Of a DNA stretch of 7,393 bases, positions 6,018 to 7,393 are shown in pieces. Every line of letters starts with the position of its first letter. Positions within the stretch are counted from its first letter, which is position 1. The notes under the pieces were generated by a model. The model saw only the letters and a list, made by a program, of their open reading frames with translations, was not told the DNA's origin and did not search any database. The translations under genes were made by a program, and so were the position numbers. Origin of the DNA: an uncultured Rhodocyclaceae bacterium (lineage in GTDB: Bacteria > Pseudomonadota > Gammaproteobacteria > Burkholderiales > Rhodocyclaceae). The DNA lies in the NCBI GenBank assembly GCA_937892345.1, contig CALAGF010000173.1, positions 1 through 7,393 of the forward strand, in the 5' to 3' direction.

Positions 6018-7340
6018 ATGCCGTCCTTACCGACCAATCTTGTTCGGGTGGGCTCTGTGTACAAGTACCGAGCGCGCATCCCGCAGGATTTGCTCACCCA
6101 TTATCATCCCCGCAAGGAAATCATGATTTCCCTGCGCACCACGCGCCTTGATGAGGCTCGCCGCCTCCTGCCGCAGGTGCAGCAGAAACAGTTCGAGGAA
6201 TGGGACCGTATCCGGGGGATCCCTACTCAACCGGCCTCGCCGATTGAGGCAATTAGCCCTCAGACCCCCTCCCAGGACATTCCTTGGGACAATCCCATTG
6301 GCGCGTGGCGACTCGATCCGGCAACTGGTCGCCAAAGGTTGCTGATTCGCGACTACCCGATCAACGATACGTTGATTGATTTTGTCACCAGTCTCATGCA
6401 CCACGATACCCTGGCTGGCGATGAAGAGAGACGGCAGGCCAGCAACTACACACTCCCTGAAATCCAGGCGCAACGAAACGAACTCACCGCAGCAAACAAG
6501 TTTCTCCGGGATACGATCAGCGTCGGCGATATGACCCCGATTTTGAAATTGGCCTTGCAGATACTGAACCTTCGTGGCGTTCGTCCTGTGGGGTCACCGG
6601 AGGACTTCCATCGCCTGTATCTGGCCTACGCACGCACTGCCCTCCAGGCTAATGAGGACCTGCTTCGGCAGCTGGCCGGAAAAGTCGTTCAGATTCCCGA
6701 GGTCAAATATCCAGAAAGCGAACCCAACGAGAAAAACGGCCTCTACGCCCTCTTTGAATATTGGCGTGACCTCGTGCCCGATCGCCTCAAACGCACTATC
6801 TCTGACGTTGAGCGTCGCATAAGGGCGCTGGACACCCTACTCAAAGGCAAATCGGCTGATCAAATCACCCGCAAGGACATCATTGCCTACCGTGATCATC
6901 TGATTCAGCAAGGCAAAGCCCCAAAGACTGTCGCCAAAGACTTATCCTTCATCAAAGCCGTATTACAGCAAGCCTTCGAGGCCGAACGGATTCCGTCCAA
7001 CCCGGCTGCCGCAATCAAAGTTCCCCAAGCCAAAACAGCCACGGCCCGCCAGCGGCATCTGGAACCCGCCGACCTCAAAATCCTCTTTGGCTCTCCCATC
7101 TACCAAGCCGATGAACGGCCCGTTGCCGGAGGCGGGGATGCGGCAGCCTGGATTCCGCTGATTGCGCTTTACTCAGGCGCCCGCCTGGAAGAAATCTGCC
7201 AGTTGCAGGTTGCGGACATCAAGACCGAAGGCGCGCTGCACTATTTCAGCATCCAACCCGTCAGCGATGAAGAAAGCGGCACCCAGACCACTTTGAAAAA
7301 CGATGAAAGCCGCCGTAGCGTCCCAATCCACCGCGCATAG
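6018..7340 (+). CDS. Site-specific tyrosine recombinase (DUF6538-type integrase), truncated at the C-terminus
   Basis: The 440-aa frame ends at TAG (7338-7340). The start at 6018 is preferred because GAGGAG (6006-6011) sits six bases before it. An in-frame GTG at 5958 lies inside the tandem repeat and lacks such a site. Residues 1-60 (VGSVYKYRARIPQDL, then EIMISLRTTRLDEARR) resemble the N-terminal domain of DUF6538-type integrases. Residues 61-240 are largely helical and unassigned. Residues 241-336 form a SAM-like core-binding domain (LYALFEYWRD, ITRKDIIAYRDHL, KTVAKDLSFIKAVLQQAF, NPAAAIKVP). The catalytic domain begins normally with YSGARLEEICQL (Arg389) and the beta-hairpin lysine in TLKNDESRRSVPIH (Lys427). 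It then stops, without HxxR, H/W or the nucleophilic Tyr. It should be inactive alone. Downstream of a tRNA-Ser gene, it would have inserted an element extending to the right. Confidence 0.85.
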   Translation: MPSLPTNLVRVGSVYKYRARIPQDLLTHYHPRKEIMISLRTTRLDEARRLLPQVQQKQFEEWDRIRGIPTQPASPIEAISPQTPSQDIPWDNPIGAWRLDPATGRQRLLIRDYPINDTLIDFVTSLMHHDTLAGDEERRQASNYTLPEIQAQRNELTAANKFLRDTISVGDMTPILKLALQILNLRGVRPVGSPEDFHRLYLAYARTALQANEDLLRQLAGKVVQIPEVKYPESEPNEKNGLYALFEYWRDLVPDRLKRTISDVERRIRALDTLLKGKSADQITRKDIIAYRDHLIQQGKAPKTVAKDLSFIKAVLQQAFEAERIPSNPAAAIKVPQAKTATARQRHLEPADLKILFGSPIYQADERPVAGGGDAAAWIPLIALYSGARLEEICQLQVADIKTEGALHYFSIQPVSDEESGTQTTLKNDESRRSVPIHRA

Positions 7341-7393
7341 AAGTGGTTCCGCAAATCAGGACAGTCGGTTAAGTGAAATCTCTGCTTCAATGG
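7335..7393. other. Non-integrase sequence at the truncation, possible insertion-sequence end
   Basis: After the codons for SVPIHR, homology to integrase stops and a TAG follows. None of the three plus-strand frames continues with recognisable integrase catalytic motifs. The tract from about 7344 (TGGTTCCGCAAATCAGGACA) starts with TG and resembles the end of an IS3-like element, but this rests on general appearance only and no transposase is visible before the window ends. Confidence 0.35.

Noticed and set aside
7369..7375. GTTAAGT, matching the integron core-site pattern GTTRRRY
   Set aside because: A seven-base degenerate motif is common, and no partner RYYYAAC with attC-like symmetry was found.

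Overview
The window looks like a proteobacterial, most likely betaproteobacterial, chromosome of moderately high GC. That placement is inferred from the character of rarA, serS and mltF and was not tested by phylogeny. The middle is ordinary housekeeping sequence. Both ends carry traces of mobile DNA. I found no undescribed multi-gene defence or metabolic system.

Bases 1-252 are one open frame, cut by the window edge, that reads as a scar. Its first part resembles an IS1182-type transposase and its last part the C-terminus of an integron-type tyrosine recombinase (IntI). rarA, a replication-fork AAA+ ATPase, begins only two bases after it. A 377-base spacer follows, with a terminator for rarA and a second hairpin that best serves the next, opposite-strand gene. 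That gene (1952-2824, minus) encodes a secreted M14-type zinc carboxypeptidase, probably acting on murein peptides. Next is serS (seryl-tRNA synthetase) with its own strong -10 box. It converges on mltF (4353-5765, minus), a lipoprotein lytic transglycosylase, and the two coding ends overlap by 11 bases.

Divergent from mltF is a tRNA-Ser(CGA) gene with an encoded CCA end. SerS charges this tRNA, although the two genes are not in one transcript. Just downstream are a strong hairpin terminator, a perfect 13-base tandem repeat and a tyrosine-recombinase integrase gene in the same orientation. This is the classic edge of an element integrated at a tRNA 3' end. The integrase ends early, after its first catalytic arginine and beta-hairpin lysine, so it lacks the HxxR, H/W and Tyr residues. 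The last ~50 bases do not look like integrase and may be the start of an insertion sequence.

Functionally the core holds two cell-wall hydrolases (M14 peptidase and MltF), fork maintenance (RarA) and serine decoding (SerS plus tRNA-Ser). The points most worth checking are the transposase/integrase chimera beside rarA, the tRNA-linked integrase with its tandem repeat, and the truncation at the right edge.
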